Positions 23,283-32,013 are shown, counted from the first letter of the stretch. The stretch: 35,547 bases of DNA from an uncultured Eubacterium sp. (GCA_948468465.1 CAOKJJ010000032.1:1-35547); one strand, 5' to 3'. The notes: generated by a model from the sequence alone, not told the origin. A program made the numbers and translations.

Positions 23283-24152
23283 ATGTATATTGTTCAGTTT
23301 ATCAGAGGATTTTGCATGGCGTTAGCGGATAGTGTGCCCGGCGTATCCGGCGGGACGATTGCGTTTTTGCTGGGGTTTTATGACCAGTTTATTGACTCGA
23401 TGGATGATCTGCTGCGCGGCAGTCTGGAGAAAAAAAAGAAAGCGCTGTTTTTTTTAGTGAAGCTTGGCATCGGTTGGGCATGCGGCATGATACTTGCGGT
23501 CCTTGTGTTAACCAGTGTATTTGAATCGCATATTTATGCGATCAGCTCAATGTTTATCGGATTTATTTTATGTGCGATACCGATCGTGGCAGCAGAAGAA
23601 AAAGAGGCGTTAAAGGCAGCGCCGGGCGCGGCATTGTTTGCCGTAGCTGGCGCGGCTATTGTAGTTGCCATTACGTGGTTCAATCCCGTATCAGGCGGCA
23701 GCAGCATGAACCTGGACCACCTGAATCTGCGTCTTGGCGTTTATATTTTTCTGGCTGGGGCCATTGCTATCTCTGCGATGGTGCTGCCGGGGATTTCAGG
23801 TTCCACACTGCTTTTAATTATGGGGTTGTATCTTCCGGTCATTACGGCGATCAAAGATATTTTGCATTTTGATTTTGCGGCGTTTCCAACTGTGTTTATT
23901 TTCGGGTGCGGGATATTGGTCGGCATTTTCAGTGTCGTAAAGCTGATTCGCAAGGCATTGGAACGGTATCGGTCGCAGACGATCTATCTGATTATCGGTT
24001 TAATGCTTGGCTCTGTCTATGCGGTGATCAAAGGGCCGGAAACGTTAGACACGCCGCAGGCAGCGCTTTCGCTTGAGACATTCAGTATTTTGTTCTTTGT
24101 GATTGGCGGAGCGGTTATTTTTGGACTGCAGAAAATGAAGGATGTGAGATAA
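23283..24152 (+). CDS. DUF368 membrane protein (PopT-type polyprenyl-phosphate translocase)
   Basis: A 289-residue polytopic membrane protein. Signatures are FCMALADSVPGVSGGTIAFL at the start, a repeated ISAMVLPGISGSTLLLIMGLY block and about eight hydrophobic segments. DUF368 proteins have been identified as translocases that return undecaprenyl phosphate across the membrane for cell-wall and polymer synthesis. AAGAGGTAA precedes ATG 23283. The last 30 bases that encode ILFFVIGGAV are found again, diverged, at 26324-26353, beyond the ATPase/Toprim module. Confidence 0.9.
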   Translation: MYIVQFIRGFCMALADSVPGVSGGTIAFLLGFYDQFIDSMDDLLRGSLEKKKKALFFLVKLGIGWACGMILAVLVLTSVFESHIYAISSMFIGFILCAIPIVAAEEKEALKAAPGAALFAVAGAAIVVAITWFNPVSGGSSMNLDHLNLRLGVYIFLAGAIAISAMVLPGISGSTLLLIMGLYLPVITAIKDILHFDFAAFPTVFIFGCGILVGIFSVVKLIRKALERYRSQTIYLIIGLMLGSVYAVIKGPETLDTPQAALSLETFSILFFVIGGAVIFGLQKMKDVR

Positions 24153-24173
24153 GGTTATTTTTTAAGACAGGAG

Positions 24174-24210
24174 AGCGCTTATTCGATGAAAACCGATAAG
24201 CGCTTTTCAT
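24174..24210 (+). terminator. Terminator after the DUF368 gene
   Basis: AGCGCTTAT (24174-24182) pairs with ATAAGCGCT (24196-24204), followed by TTTCATTT. A perfect 9-bp stem, but the U tract is weak. Confidence 0.7.
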
Positions 24211-24280
24211 TTATGTTTTGACAATAAAAGAGAAAAGATTGAATAAAATGTTATAAAAAATATCATAATTATAAAAGTTA

Positions 24281-24309
24281 TTGACGCTTTAAATAAAAGG
24301 TGGTAGCAT
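24281..24309 (+). promoter_or_regulatory. Promoter of the ATPase/Toprim module
   Basis: TTGACG (24281-24286), 17-base spacer and TAGCAT (24304-24309); GGAGG follows at 24316-24320. The module has its own promoter within the inserted AT-rich segment. Confidence 0.7.
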
Positions 24310-24328
24310 AAACTTGGAGGTGCGGAAG

Positions 24329-25678
24329 ATGTTCACATATATAAAGCTAAAAAATTTTCTGTCATTTAAAGATGTCACTTTTGATTTAAGGAATGGAAGT
24401 AAGGGCGCTAAAAATTTTATTTCGGTATATGGGGAAAATGGAAGCGGAAAGTCCAATTTTGTTAGCAGTATTGATTTATTAAGAAGGAGCATTGATTCTT
24501 TTGAAATGCTTGTTAATAAAGAAATCATTAGTGAACTGACAATGGAAAAGGAATTGTCCGAAGAATTTTTGAAAATGGTAATAGGCGGAATAAATATATT
24601 GAGGTTAGCGGATAGCTGCAGGATGGCAGAATGTGATGAGGAAACGAGTATTGAATACGGATTTCTGACTCATGGACATGAAGGTTACTATCAATTAAGA
24701 TTTGCAGAAAAATTTGTGTATGAAAGGTTATATTATTTTACGGGAAAGCAAAGAGGTGTTTTATTTGAAATAGGGATTCAGAATGGAAAAATATCGCCTT
24801 TTTTTTCAAGTAAAATATTTATGAATAAAAAAGTTGAAGAAGAAATTTGTGATGAAATTGATAAATATTGGGGAAAACATACATTTTTAAGCATCTTAAA
24901 TAAGGAAAAAAATGAAAAAAATGAGCAATATATAAATGAAAATTATTTCCCTTATGTTTTTGATATTTTAGACATGCTGCAAGAACTAACAGTATATCAT
25001 AAGAAAACATCATATTTCGGAAGTGAGGTTAGGGCTGGAAAACCTAATAATATATTGCAGAGGATGGATGTGGGAAAAGTAGAAATTGCATATGAGCCAT
25101 TTTTAGATCGTTCAGAGCGTATATTAAATGATTTTTTTACACAGGCGTATGCAGATATAAAGGAAGTTTTTTATAAACGAAGTTACGAACAAAAAGAAAT
25201 TTCTTATAAGCTTTATATAAAAAAAATGATAGGAGGAAAAATCCGAACCATTGATTTTAAATATGAATCTGCTGGAACACAGCATATACTTGAAATTATC
25301 CATTCTTTATTAGGCGTATTTTGTGGAATAACAGTTGTGTATGACGAAATTGATGATGGCATTCATGATCTGCTTTTGAAAAATATTCTGGAATCAATGA
25401 TGGACGACATTTCAGGACAGTTAATTATTACTACACACAATACGTATATTCTGGAAAGTATCGATATTAAATCCGTTTATGTAATTATAGTAGATTATCA
25501 AGGGAATAAAGTAGTTAAATGTTTAGACAAATATCCCAGAATACAAGGGACAAATAATCCCAGAATTATGTATTTAAAAGGATTGTTTGGCGGTGTCCCA
25601 ATTGTGGATGCGTTTGATTATGATTTCATTTTGAATGAACTGCAAAATGGTGAGATTGATGTTAAAGGGGGCGAGTAA
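24329..25678 (+). CDS. ABC-type AAA ATPase of a two-gene defence-like module
   Basis: A 449-residue SMC/OLD-like ATPase (AAA_15/AAA_21 type). It opens MFTYIKLKNFLSFKDVTFDL. Walker A is GENGSGKSN (residues 35-43). The signature-like ESAGTQHILEI is around 315, Walker B is VVYDEIDDG near 336-344, and the switch His is in LIITTHNTYILE near 370. The insert between is a helical arm. It has no membrane segment. ATG 24329 follows GGAGG at 24316-24320; a TTG start at 24314 is unlikely. The Toprim-like gene starts two bases after its stop. Pairs of an ABC-type ATPase and a Toprim-like protein occur in RloA/RloB (AbiL) and PARIS-type anti-phage modules; this pair has that layout. It is AT-rich relative to hisC and DUF368. 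Confidence 0.85.
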   Translation: MFTYIKLKNFLSFKDVTFDLRNGSKGAKNFISVYGENGSGKSNFVSSIDLLRRSIDSFEMLVNKEIISELTMEKELSEEFLKMVIGGINILRLADSCRMAECDEETSIEYGFLTHGHEGYYQLRFAEKFVYERLYYFTGKQRGVLFEIGIQNGKISPFFSSKIFMNKKVEEEICDEIDKYWGKHTFLSILNKEKNEKNEQYINENYFPYVFDILDMLQELTVYHKKTSYFGSEVRAGKPNNILQRMDVGKVEIAYEPFLDRSERILNDFFTQAYADIKEVFYKRSYEQKEISYKLYIKKMIGGKIRTIDFKYESAGTQHILEIIHSLLGVFCGITVVYDEIDDGIHDLLLKNILESMMDDISGQLIITTHNTYILESIDIKSVYVIIVDYQGNKVVKCLDKYPRIQGTNNPRIMYLKGLFGGVPIVDAFDYDFILNELQNGEIDVKGGE

Positions 25679-25680
25679 TA

Positions 25681-26307
25681 ATGCCTTTTGATACATTAAA
25701 CTATACCAAATGCGCTGTTATAGTACATGGTAAGTCCGAATTTCATTTGGTACGGTTTATATATACGAATCTGCACCTTTCAGTGAAAATTATATCAAAA
25801 GATAAGGGAAGAGGAAGTATCCAGATTAATGGGTTAAAAGAACTGCTCAATAAGAGATGTTTCAAAACGCTTAGTGCATTTTCGAAAGAATACTCCGTTG
25901 AATATGATAAAAAGGAAAAGAAGTTAAAAAACTTTAAACTGTTTATCATAATGGATACAGATGATTGCAGTGAAAAAGCAAAAAATGAATTTATATCCGG
26001 TGAAATGTTTAGAGGGCATCCTTTACAAGAGTATATTGTACCAATATACAATATAACAAATCTTGAAGATGTAATGATAAAGGCAGGTATTATGATGCGG
26101 CGCATACCGGATTCAGAAAAAGGAACTTATTACAGTAAAATATTTCCTATTAATACGGATCCGGTTAGCAGTGATACACTTAAGCAAATAAGAACATTCG
26201 CGGCAAAAATAAAAGGTGTGAAACAAACAAATATGTTGAAATTTGTAGAGTTTTGTTTTGAACAAATTCCTAATGAAAAATTGTGGGAAGAAATCAACCA
26301 TGTTTGA
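25681..26307 (+). CDS. RloB/AriB-like protein with Toprim-like signature (208 aa)
   Basis: Residues 10-20 read KCAVIVHGKSE and 86-97 read KLFIIMDTDDCS. These sit where Toprim nucleases have EGxxD/E and DxD. Asp92 and Asp94 (and Asp95) are present. The expected first Glu is His16, although Glu20 follows the GKS loop. The rest holds helices and the pieces GRGSIQINGL and YIVPIYNITNLED. The gene starts two bases after the ATPase stop, with GGGGGCGAG as ribosome site, so the two are surely co-expressed. In RloB/AriB partners the ATPase senses and the Toprim protein is the nuclease effector. That role here is inference; the altered Glu makes activity uncertain. Confidence 0.7.
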   Translation: MPFDTLNYTKCAVIVHGKSEFHLVRFIYTNLHLSVKIISKDKGRGSIQINGLKELLNKRCFKTLSAFSKEYSVEYDKKEKKLKNFKLFIIMDTDDCSEKAKNEFISGEMFRGHPLQEYIVPIYNITNLEDVMIKAGIMMRRIPDSEKGTYYSKIFPINTDPVSSDTLKQIRTFAAKIKGVKQTNMLKFVEFCFEQIPNEKLWEEINHV

Positions 26308-26311
26308 TTTT

Positions 26312-26360
26312 ATGGCAATCCGCATTTTGTTCTTCGTGATTGACGGGGCAGTTCTTTTTT
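26312..26360 (+). repeat. Diverged copy of the DUF368 gene's 3' end
   Basis: Bases 26324-26353 match 24087-24116 at 26 of 30 positions and encode the same stretch (ILFFVIDGAVLF versus ILFFVIGGAVIF). It lies 5 bases after the Toprim-like gene. The copies flank the ATPase/Toprim module in the same orientation. Confidence 0.7.
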
Positions 26361-26374
26361 CTTTCAGATGATCA

Positions 26375-27292
26375 TTATTTTTCATTTTTTTGTTGTTCAG
26401 ATAATTTTCGGTACTGCAGCGGAGGTACTTGAAACTGCTTTTTGAATACCTTGCTAAAATAATATGGAGAAGAAAAACCAACCATTTCACTGATTTCTTC
26501 ACAGGTCAGATTCGTAGTTTCCAGCAGTTTTACTGCTTCATTTAACCGGACGGAGGCAAGCGCCTTGTTTGGGGTTGTCCCGTATTCCGACAGGAAACAG
26601 CGTGCGGCATGGGTGGGGTGGCAGTTTGCAGTTTCCGCCATATCTTTTAATGTGATTTTCTGCGGATAGTCGGATCGTAAAAGTTGCATGATAGCATGTG
26701 CAATCCGGCTTCCGGAATTGTGTTCCTCATGGATTACGACATCTGAAAGTATGCTGAGGAATATGTTCTGCTGTTTCAGCCTGTTTTCATGCAGAAAAGA
26801 TTCTTTACTTTTCATAATACCGTCATGGTATCGGTTAATGCTGTAAGATTCTAAAGACCGGAGGTTTGCATAAATAAAATCTGCAGATTCCCTGCGGATT
26901 TTTTGATGTACCGGTATCGTATATACTTCAAGATTTTCCATACTGTAATCAAAGTCAGGTTTTTCCGTGCGCGGGGCAGTTTTTGTATGTATAGAAGAAG
27001 ATATTTCAATAGGAGCTGTTGTATAAAAGTGAAGCCAGTGAAAATAAGTTTCTTCCGTACACCGTTTATAGGCGCGGTGTGTCTGAGCAGGCGAAAGCAG
27101 GAGCGCTTCATTCTGCTTTACTTCATAGTACTCCCCGTCTTCTACCATATACAGACAGCCATATTCGACAAACAGCATATCAAAGGCACCAAGCCCGGAA
27201 CGCTGTGCGTGGCGGTCTCCGGAACGGAATAAGGCATCTCCGGAATACAGGAAAAATGGATAAGGCGGCGCGTAAATTGATAAATATTTCAA
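26375..27292 (-). CDS. AraC-family transcriptional regulator
   Basis: A 305-residue regulator. The N-terminal cupin-like sensor has FVEYGCLYMVEDGEYYEVKQ and LLLSPAQTHRAYKRC. The C-terminal double helix-turn-helix has ITLKDMAETANCHPTHAARC and LTCEEISEMVGFSSPYYFSK followed by VFKKQFQVPPLQYRK. Such regulators bind a sugar through the cupin and activate neighbouring carbohydrate genes. AGGAGG (27299-27304, minus strand) precedes ATG 27292. Its promoter at 27405-27433 is back to back with that of the divergent glycosidase gene, the probable target. Confidence 0.92.
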   Translation of the reverse strand: MKYLSIYAPPYPFFLYSGDALFRSGDRHAQRSGLGAFDMLFVEYGCLYMVEDGEYYEVKQNEALLLSPAQTHRAYKRCTEETYFHWLHFYTTAPIEISSSIHTKTAPRTEKPDFDYSMENLEVYTIPVHQKIRRESADFIYANLRSLESYSINRYHDGIMKSKESFLHENRLKQQNIFLSILSDVVIHEEHNSGSRIAHAIMQLLRSDYPQKITLKDMAETANCHPTHAARCFLSEYGTTPNKALASVRLNEAVKLLETTNLTCEEISEMVGFSSPYYFSKVFKKQFQVPPLQYRKLSEQQKNEK

Positions 27293-27404
27293 AGGTATCC
27301 CTCCTGGAATGTTGAGAAAGTATAAGGAACAATAGGGTAAAAGCAGCAGGATCGGGAAATATGTTTTGTATAGATGATCATATTTTACAATTATGCCTGC
27401 TGTG

Positions 27405-27433
27405 ATTATACAATAATCCGCTTGCTTTGTCCA
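27405..27433 (-). promoter_or_regulatory. Promoter of the AraC regulator gene
   Basis: On the minus strand TGGACA (27428-27433), 17-base spacer, TATAAT (27405-27410). The transcript has a leader of about 105 bases before the ATG. The -35 box touches the -35 box of the divergent promoter. Confidence 0.75.
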
Positions 27434-27480
27434 TTGTTTTTTTGTGTATTGTGATTATAATTTTGGACATAAGCGCTTAT
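27434..27480 (+). promoter_or_regulatory. Glycosidase promoter and palindromic operator
   Basis: TTGTTT (27434-27439), 16-base spacer, TATAAT (27456-27461). A perfect 12-bp palindrome ATAAGCGCTTAT (27469-27480) covers the expected start of transcription. Its AAGCGCTT core is typical of LacI/GalR-family operators, including CcpA cre-like sites, which suggests repression in addition to AraC activation. Confidence 0.6.
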
Positions 27481-27501
27481 AAATTTGTTGAAAAAGTTAA
27501 A

Positions 27502-29172
27502 ATGGCAAAGGGGAAAAGTGGCTGCTATGGTATAACGGAAGGACAAAAACACTGGAACAGATTGGCGTGGCAGTTCACCAGGGATATGACCTTGGCTTCT
27601 AATCAGCAGGAGGTGGAAAAGATGCTGGATAATTGGGAAAAATATGTGGAAAAATTCAACCGGAATGATGAAGAAATCTTTACCCAGATGATACCGGACG
27701 ATCAGGCGGCAGAATGGATACGCCGTGAGGCGCCGTATTTTGAATGTCCGGATCAGACAATGGAAGAGGCGTATTACTTTCGCTGGTGGGTTTTCCGCAA
27801 ACATATCAAGCAGACAGAGGAAGGGCGGATTATTACAGAATTTCTGCCTAAGGTGCCATGGGCGGGAGCTTATAATTCCATAAATTGTGCGAACGGCCAT
27901 CATCTGGCAGAAGCCAGATGGCTGAAAAATGACCGCGGCCTGGCCTTAGAATATGTGAATTTCTGGCTGCGGGGAAGCGGCAATGAATATTCGTATTCCT
28001 CATGGATTGCTGCCGCTGTTTATGAGCTTGCTTTGGTCCAGGGTGATAAAAATCTGGCAGCCGGGTATCTGGATGATCTTGTAAGGTTTTATGAGACGGT
28101 GGAAGACAGGCAGCTTACCGAATATGGCCTGTTCTGGTCGGACGATGACAGGGATGCGATGGAGAGTTCCATTAGCGGAAAAGGGCTGCGGCCTACGCTG
28201 AACAGCTATATGTATGCAAACGCGCTTGCGATCGCCCGTATTTCCGGCTGGGCCGGCCGTACAGAATTGCAAAGGCAGTATCAGGCAAAAGCAGACAGGC
28301 TGAAGGAAAAAATATTGTCGCTGCTCTGGGACAGGAAGGACCAGTTTTTTAAAGTAATCCCGATGGAAGAGAAACATACCAGGCCGGTGTCCCTTGATTT
28401 TTCAGAAATTCCAAAAGAACATAACGTGCGGGAAGAAATCGGATATATTCCGTGGGGAATGGGGATTTTGGAAAATGACTGCGGCGGGGCGTGGAAATAT
28501 CTGATGGACAGCCATTATTTTAAGACGCCATACGGCCCGGCAACCGCGGAAAGAAACCATCCGTATTTTATGAAGCCGGCATCAGATCATGAATGCCTTT
28601 GGAACGGGCCGGTATGGCCGTTTGCAACGACGCAGACGTTAAACAGTATGATCCGCCTGCTGCAGAATGGTTCTTCAAAATATGTGAACCAGGCGGATTT
28701 CGTGGAGCTTCTGAAAGCTTATGCTCAAAGCCATCGGCGGATACGGGAAGACGGGGAAACAGTCAGCTGGCTGGATGAGAATATAGACCCGGATACAGGC
28801 GAGTGGCTTTCCAGAAAAATTCTTAAGGGATGGAACTGGCGTGAGGATAAAGGCGGTTACGAGAGGGGGAAAGACTATAACCATTCTGCATTCTGCGATC
28901 TTGTAATCCGTGGAATCTGCGGCATCTGGATGACAGAAGGGGATGAGCTTATCATAGAACCTCTGCTTTTAGATGGTGTCTGGGATTATTTTATGCTGGA
29001 CGAGCTGCCTTATCATGGGCACAGTCTTACGATAGCGTATGATAAAGACGGCAGCCGTTATGGAAAGGGTGCGGGTTTGTGGATAGCGTCAGATGGAAAA
29101 ATGAAAGCGTCCGCGGACAGAATAAAGAGGCTGGCAGTAAAGCTGGATGAGACGGAAAACGTTATGAATTAA
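27502..29172 (+). CDS. MGH1-like glycoside hydrolase (six-hairpin (alpha/alpha)6 barrel)
   Basis: A 556-residue cytoplasmic glycosidase related to the GH63/MGH1 group. Typical blocks are YYFRWWVFRKHI, TEFLPKVPWAGAYNSINCAN with GHHLAEARWL, GLRPTLNSYMYANALAIA, EIGYIPWGMGIL, ECLWNGPVWPFATTQTLN and DYNHSAFCDLVIRGICGIW. Such enzymes cleave terminal sugar residues from oligosaccharides; acidic residues in the RDAMESS and DYNHS regions may be catalytic. No signal peptide is seen. The start is uncertain: ATG 27502 has no Shine-Dalgarno sequence, and the longer frame from TTG 27427 would lie upstream of the promoter's start site. The divergent AraC regulator is the likely controller. Confidence 0.82.
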   Translation: MAKGKSGCYGITEGQKHWNRLAWQFTRDMTLASNQQEVEKMLDNWEKYVEKFNRNDEEIFTQMIPDDQAAEWIRREAPYFECPDQTMEEAYYFRWWVFRKHIKQTEEGRIITEFLPKVPWAGAYNSINCANGHHLAEARWLKNDRGLALEYVNFWLRGSGNEYSYSSWIAAAVYELALVQGDKNLAAGYLDDLVRFYETVEDRQLTEYGLFWSDDDRDAMESSISGKGLRPTLNSYMYANALAIARISGWAGRTELQRQYQAKADRLKEKILSLLWDRKDQFFKVIPMEEKHTRPVSLDFSEIPKEHNVREEIGYIPWGMGILENDCGGAWKYLMDSHYFKTPYGPATAERNHPYFMKPASDHECLWNGPVWPFATTQTLNSMIRLLQNGSSKYVNQADFVELLKAYAQSHRRIREDGETVSWLDENIDPDTGEWLSRKILKGWNWREDKGGYERGKDYNHSAFCDLVIRGICGIWMTEGDELIIEPLLLDGVWDYFMLDELPYHGHSLTIAYDKDGSRYGKGAGLWIASDGKMKASADRIKRLAVKLDETENVMN

Positions 29173-29175
29173 TTG

Positions 29176-29219
29176 AAAAACTGCTGTAAATTCAGATTGC
29201 GGGATTTACAGCAGTTTTT
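29176..29219. terminator. Bidirectional terminator between glycosidase and response regulator
   Basis: A perfect 16-bp stem, AAAAACTGCTGTAAAT (29176-29191) with ATTTACAGCAGTTTTT (29204-29219). It has A and T tracts at both ends and serves the two converging genes. Confidence 0.92.
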
Positions 29220-29224
29220 GCTTT

Positions 29225-29966
29225 TTACTTGCGGGATTCCTGTTTGGTGCGATAGCTGCCTGGGGACATTCCAATGTTCTTTTTGAAGACTTTGCTGAAA
29301 TAATTTCCATTGCTGAATCCAAGGGAGAACGCAATGTCATCAAGCGTACGTCCTGTTTCTGTCAGCAGCCGTTTTGCTTCTTCCAGCTTTCTGTCCATAA
29401 TATAGGAAAAAAGATTCTGTCCGGTTTCTTTTTTAAACAGGCGGGACAGATGTTCTTTGCTGATAAAAAAATGTGTCAGACAGATCAGACAGGGAAATAT
29501 CGGAATGGTAATTTTTTTCGATATAAGCTTTGACACTTCGGATCGTCGGATTGTCTTTCTCTGTGGGCTGTCTGACACCGGCTGCCCGTTCCAGCTGTTC
29601 GATAGCGCTGGAAATGGCATTGTTTAAATCCTGCGGGTCAATCGGTTTTAGGATATAATCAACCACGCCGGATTTTATGGCAGTCCGCATATAGGCAAAG
29701 TCGCTAAAGCCGCTGATGACGATCACTTTTGCAGGAATATGCTCTGCCTCCAGATACTGCAGAAGGGCGGTTCCGTCCATGACCGGCATTTTCATGTCTG
29801 TAATGATAAGATCCGGTTTTTCAGCCTGGATGACAGCCAGGGCTTCCTGTGCATTTCTGGCTTCATAGATATCAGTAATATCAAACATATCCCATTGTCC
29901 AAGTATTTTTACCGCGTCACGGACTAAAGAGACATCATCAATGATCAGCGCTTTGTACATTTGCAT
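29225..29966 (-). pseudogene. YesN-type response regulator, frameshifted in an A7 tract
   Basis: The first 177-codon frame has a receiver domain (ALIIDDVSLVRDA, phospho-Asp57 in LIITDMKMPVMDG, VISGFSDFAYM, DYILKPID) and the start of an AraC DNA-binding domain (SVKAYIEKNYHSDISLSDLS). It then shifts at the tract of seven A at 29465-29471 (T7 on the coding strand). With six, the frame would run on as FFISKEHLSRLFKKETGQNL into a full second helix-turn-helix ending at 29225. As written, the product is a receiver with a broken DNA-binding domain. The cause is a real indel, slippage variation or a sequencing error. It overlaps the kinase gene by 29 bases and would activate the ABC importer downstream. 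Confidence 0.85.
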
Positions 29967-31782
29967 CCTCCTTTTGCATCAATCCGGAAGAATTTTTTTC
30001 CGGAAGCATAATTTTTATGGCAGTTCCGTGATTGAGCGTGCTGTCAATCGTCAGGGAAGCGGATTCCCCGTAAATGAGGCGCATCCGGTTTCGGATGTTT
30101 CGGATGCCTATATGTTCTGCAGGATGCTCGTCTGGTTCCTTTTGCAGCCATTCCTGCAGCATTTTCAGTGTGGAAGGCGGAATGCCTCTGCCGTCGTCAG
30201 ATACGGTGATGGACAGTGCCTGTTCGCGCCTGTGTATGGAAATCCATATCGTGCCTTCCGTGCTGTCGTCCAGTCCATGCTTGATGGAATTTTCCACAAG
30301 AGGCTGCAAAATAAGCACAGGAACAGGCCAGTTTTCGATTCCCTCGTCAATCTGCAGGTCGGTGTTCAGATGGTCGCCCCATAATATTTTCTGGATATAC
30401 AGATAGTCATTCATATTTTCCAGCTCTTTATACAGCGGGATCAGCGCCTCTGTGGGCCTTAGCGTGTAGCGGAGCGTCCTCGCAAGGGCGTTTGCCATCA
30501 GGTATACGTCTTTCGCGCCTTTTTTCAGTCCAAGCGTTCCCATGGCCTGCAGGGCATTGTTAATAAAATGCGGTTTGACCTGCGCCTGCAGCATTTGAAG
30601 TTCCGCGGATTTCAGCAGTAATTTGGATTTATACTCCCGATTGATCAGTTCATTGATTTTTACGGTCATTTCATGAAATGCTGCGGCAAGCGTACCGATT
30701 TCATCGGTTCCATAATCGTCTGCACGGATGGATAGACAGCCGTTTCCAAAGTCGGTAACACTGGCAGTCAGTTCGTTTAATTTCCGGGTAGCAGTACGTG
30801 AAAGGCCAAAGGCAGTCCATATAGCCAGAAATAGAAAAACAGCCGTCAGGATCAGGATATCTTTAATTACGTTTGCCATAATACCCTGCGTCAGTTCATG
30901 CAGCGGGATATCCTTAAGCAAATATTTGCCGTCAGACAGGTTCCATAAAAGGATGCGTGTCTCATTGTCCGTGCGGTAAATGGCATGGCCGGAGCCTTTC
31001 GGATTTTTCAGGATAGACGTAGATACTTTGGCAGGCAGCGTCTGGCCTGGATAAGAAATCAGCACCGCTTTCAGGTCATGGTTAAGAACGGCCAGCCAGG
31101 CATCTTCTGTGTTCAGGTTCCGGCAGATGTCGGAAAGGGCATCGGGACTGTATGCGATGGAGATCATTCCGACATAGCTGCTGTCCGCAAAATACCGTAA
31201 CGCCCGGTTTACGGAGAAAACGGAAGCATCCCGCAGGGTGCCGAAACTGGCATAGTTCACAAAGGAATGCAGGGGCGATACGGTAAAATATCCGGGGGCA
31301 TCCAGGGTATCCTGATACCAGGGCTCGTTTTCAATATCCGGGAAACTGGTATGGCTCATATTCTCGCGGGAATAGGAGTAAAGGATACCGGTGTACGGAT
31401 CATAAAAATAGATATATAAAATGGAATCATCTGCATACAGGATATTTTTGATGGTTCGTTCATTTTCTGCCTGGGAGACATAATCATCCCTGTGAAAGCG
31501 GAGGTTTTGGATGAAAGTATCACTTTTATATAAAGAAAGTGTTGTCTCATTCAGCTGGTTAAAATAGCGGCTGACGGACTGGTTTACTTCCGCAAGCAGC
31601 TGTTCGTTAGACTGTGTATACTGCTTTTGCAAAAGGCGCGCGGTGCCCAGGTAATAGACGGTGCTGGAAAGCAGAATGACTGCTGTTGAGCAGATGAGCA
31701 GAGCCGCCATAATTTTTCTGGAAAAAGATGCGCACAGCCATGTTTTTATCCTGCAGGCGCCGATGCTTTTGAAAAGATTCAT
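29938..31782 (-). CDS. YesM-type sensor histidine kinase
   Basis: A 614-residue membrane kinase. Membrane helices lie at about 26-46 and 300-320, with a large extracellular dCACHE-like sensor domain between. A HAMP linker follows (GNGCLSIRADDYGTDEIGTL), then the LytS/YesM-type histidine box QAQVKPHFINNALQA with His405, and an ATPase domain with LQPLVENSIKHGLDD and VSDDGRGIPP. In this class the kinase senses extracellular carbohydrate or an associated binding protein. Its promoter is at 31820-31848 and its stop overlaps the regulator's start. The ABC importer genes lie divergently next to it. Confidence 0.93.
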   Translation of the reverse strand: MNLFKSIGACRIKTWLCASFSRKIMAALLICSTAVILLSSTVYYLGTARLLQKQYTQSNEQLLAEVNQSVSRYFNQLNETTLSLYKSDTFIQNLRFHRDDYVSQAENERTIKNILYADDSILYIYFYDPYTGILYSYSRENMSHTSFPDIENEPWYQDTLDAPGYFTVSPLHSFVNYASFGTLRDASVFSVNRALRYFADSSYVGMISIAYSPDALSDICRNLNTEDAWLAVLNHDLKAVLISYPGQTLPAKVSTSILKNPKGSGHAIYRTDNETRILLWNLSDGKYLLKDIPLHELTQGIMANVIKDILILTAVFLFLAIWTAFGLSRTATRKLNELTASVTDFGNGCLSIRADDYGTDEIGTLAAAFHEMTVKINELINREYKSKLLLKSAELQMLQAQVKPHFINNALQAMGTLGLKKGAKDVYLMANALARTLRYTLRPTEALIPLYKELENMNDYLYIQKILWGDHLNTDLQIDEGIENWPVPVLILQPLVENSIKHGLDDSTEGTIWISIHRREQALSITVSDDGRGIPPSTLKMLQEWLQKEPDEHPAEHIGIRNIRNRMRLIYGESASLTIDSTLNHGTAIKIMLPEKNSSGLMQKEDANVQSADH

Positions 31783-31819
31783 AAGCTGTTTTCCTGCCTT
31801 TCTGTTTGATGTCTGCTTT

Positions 31820-31848
31820 ATTATATATGTAAGTAAGGGATATTACAA
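31820..31848 (-). promoter_or_regulatory. Promoter of the YesM/YesN operon
   Basis: Minus strand TTGTAA (31843-31848), 17-base spacer, TATAAT (31820-31825). Confidence 0.72.
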
Positions 31849-31916
31849 TAGATGAAAATGACGGTTTGACCGACAGAAATATCAATATTTTACCTGTAGC
31901 TGTCAAGATATCACGG

Positions 31917-31984
31917 TTACAAACCAGGCAGAATTGGGTAAAATAAAATCATCAAAACCAAATGCGCCAGGACATCCGGCGCAT
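31917..31984 (+). promoter_or_regulatory. Importer operon promoter and leader hairpin
   Basis: TTACAA (31917-31922), 16-base spacer and TAAAAT (31939-31944) are the best boxes. The transcript then carries a hairpin, ATGCGCC (31962-31968) with GGCGCAT (31978-31984), 15 bases before the AAGGAGGA site. The weak -35 box suggests an activator; the YesN-type regulator is the natural candidate. Confidence 0.55.
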
Positions 31985-32013
31985 AAGATCTAACAATAAG
32001 GAGGATTACAAGT

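Noticed and set aside
27469..27480. Calling the palindrome a CcpA cre site
   Set aside because: The core AAGCGCTT fits, but the flanking TG/CA bases of the cre consensus are missing, so only a LacI-type operator is claimed.
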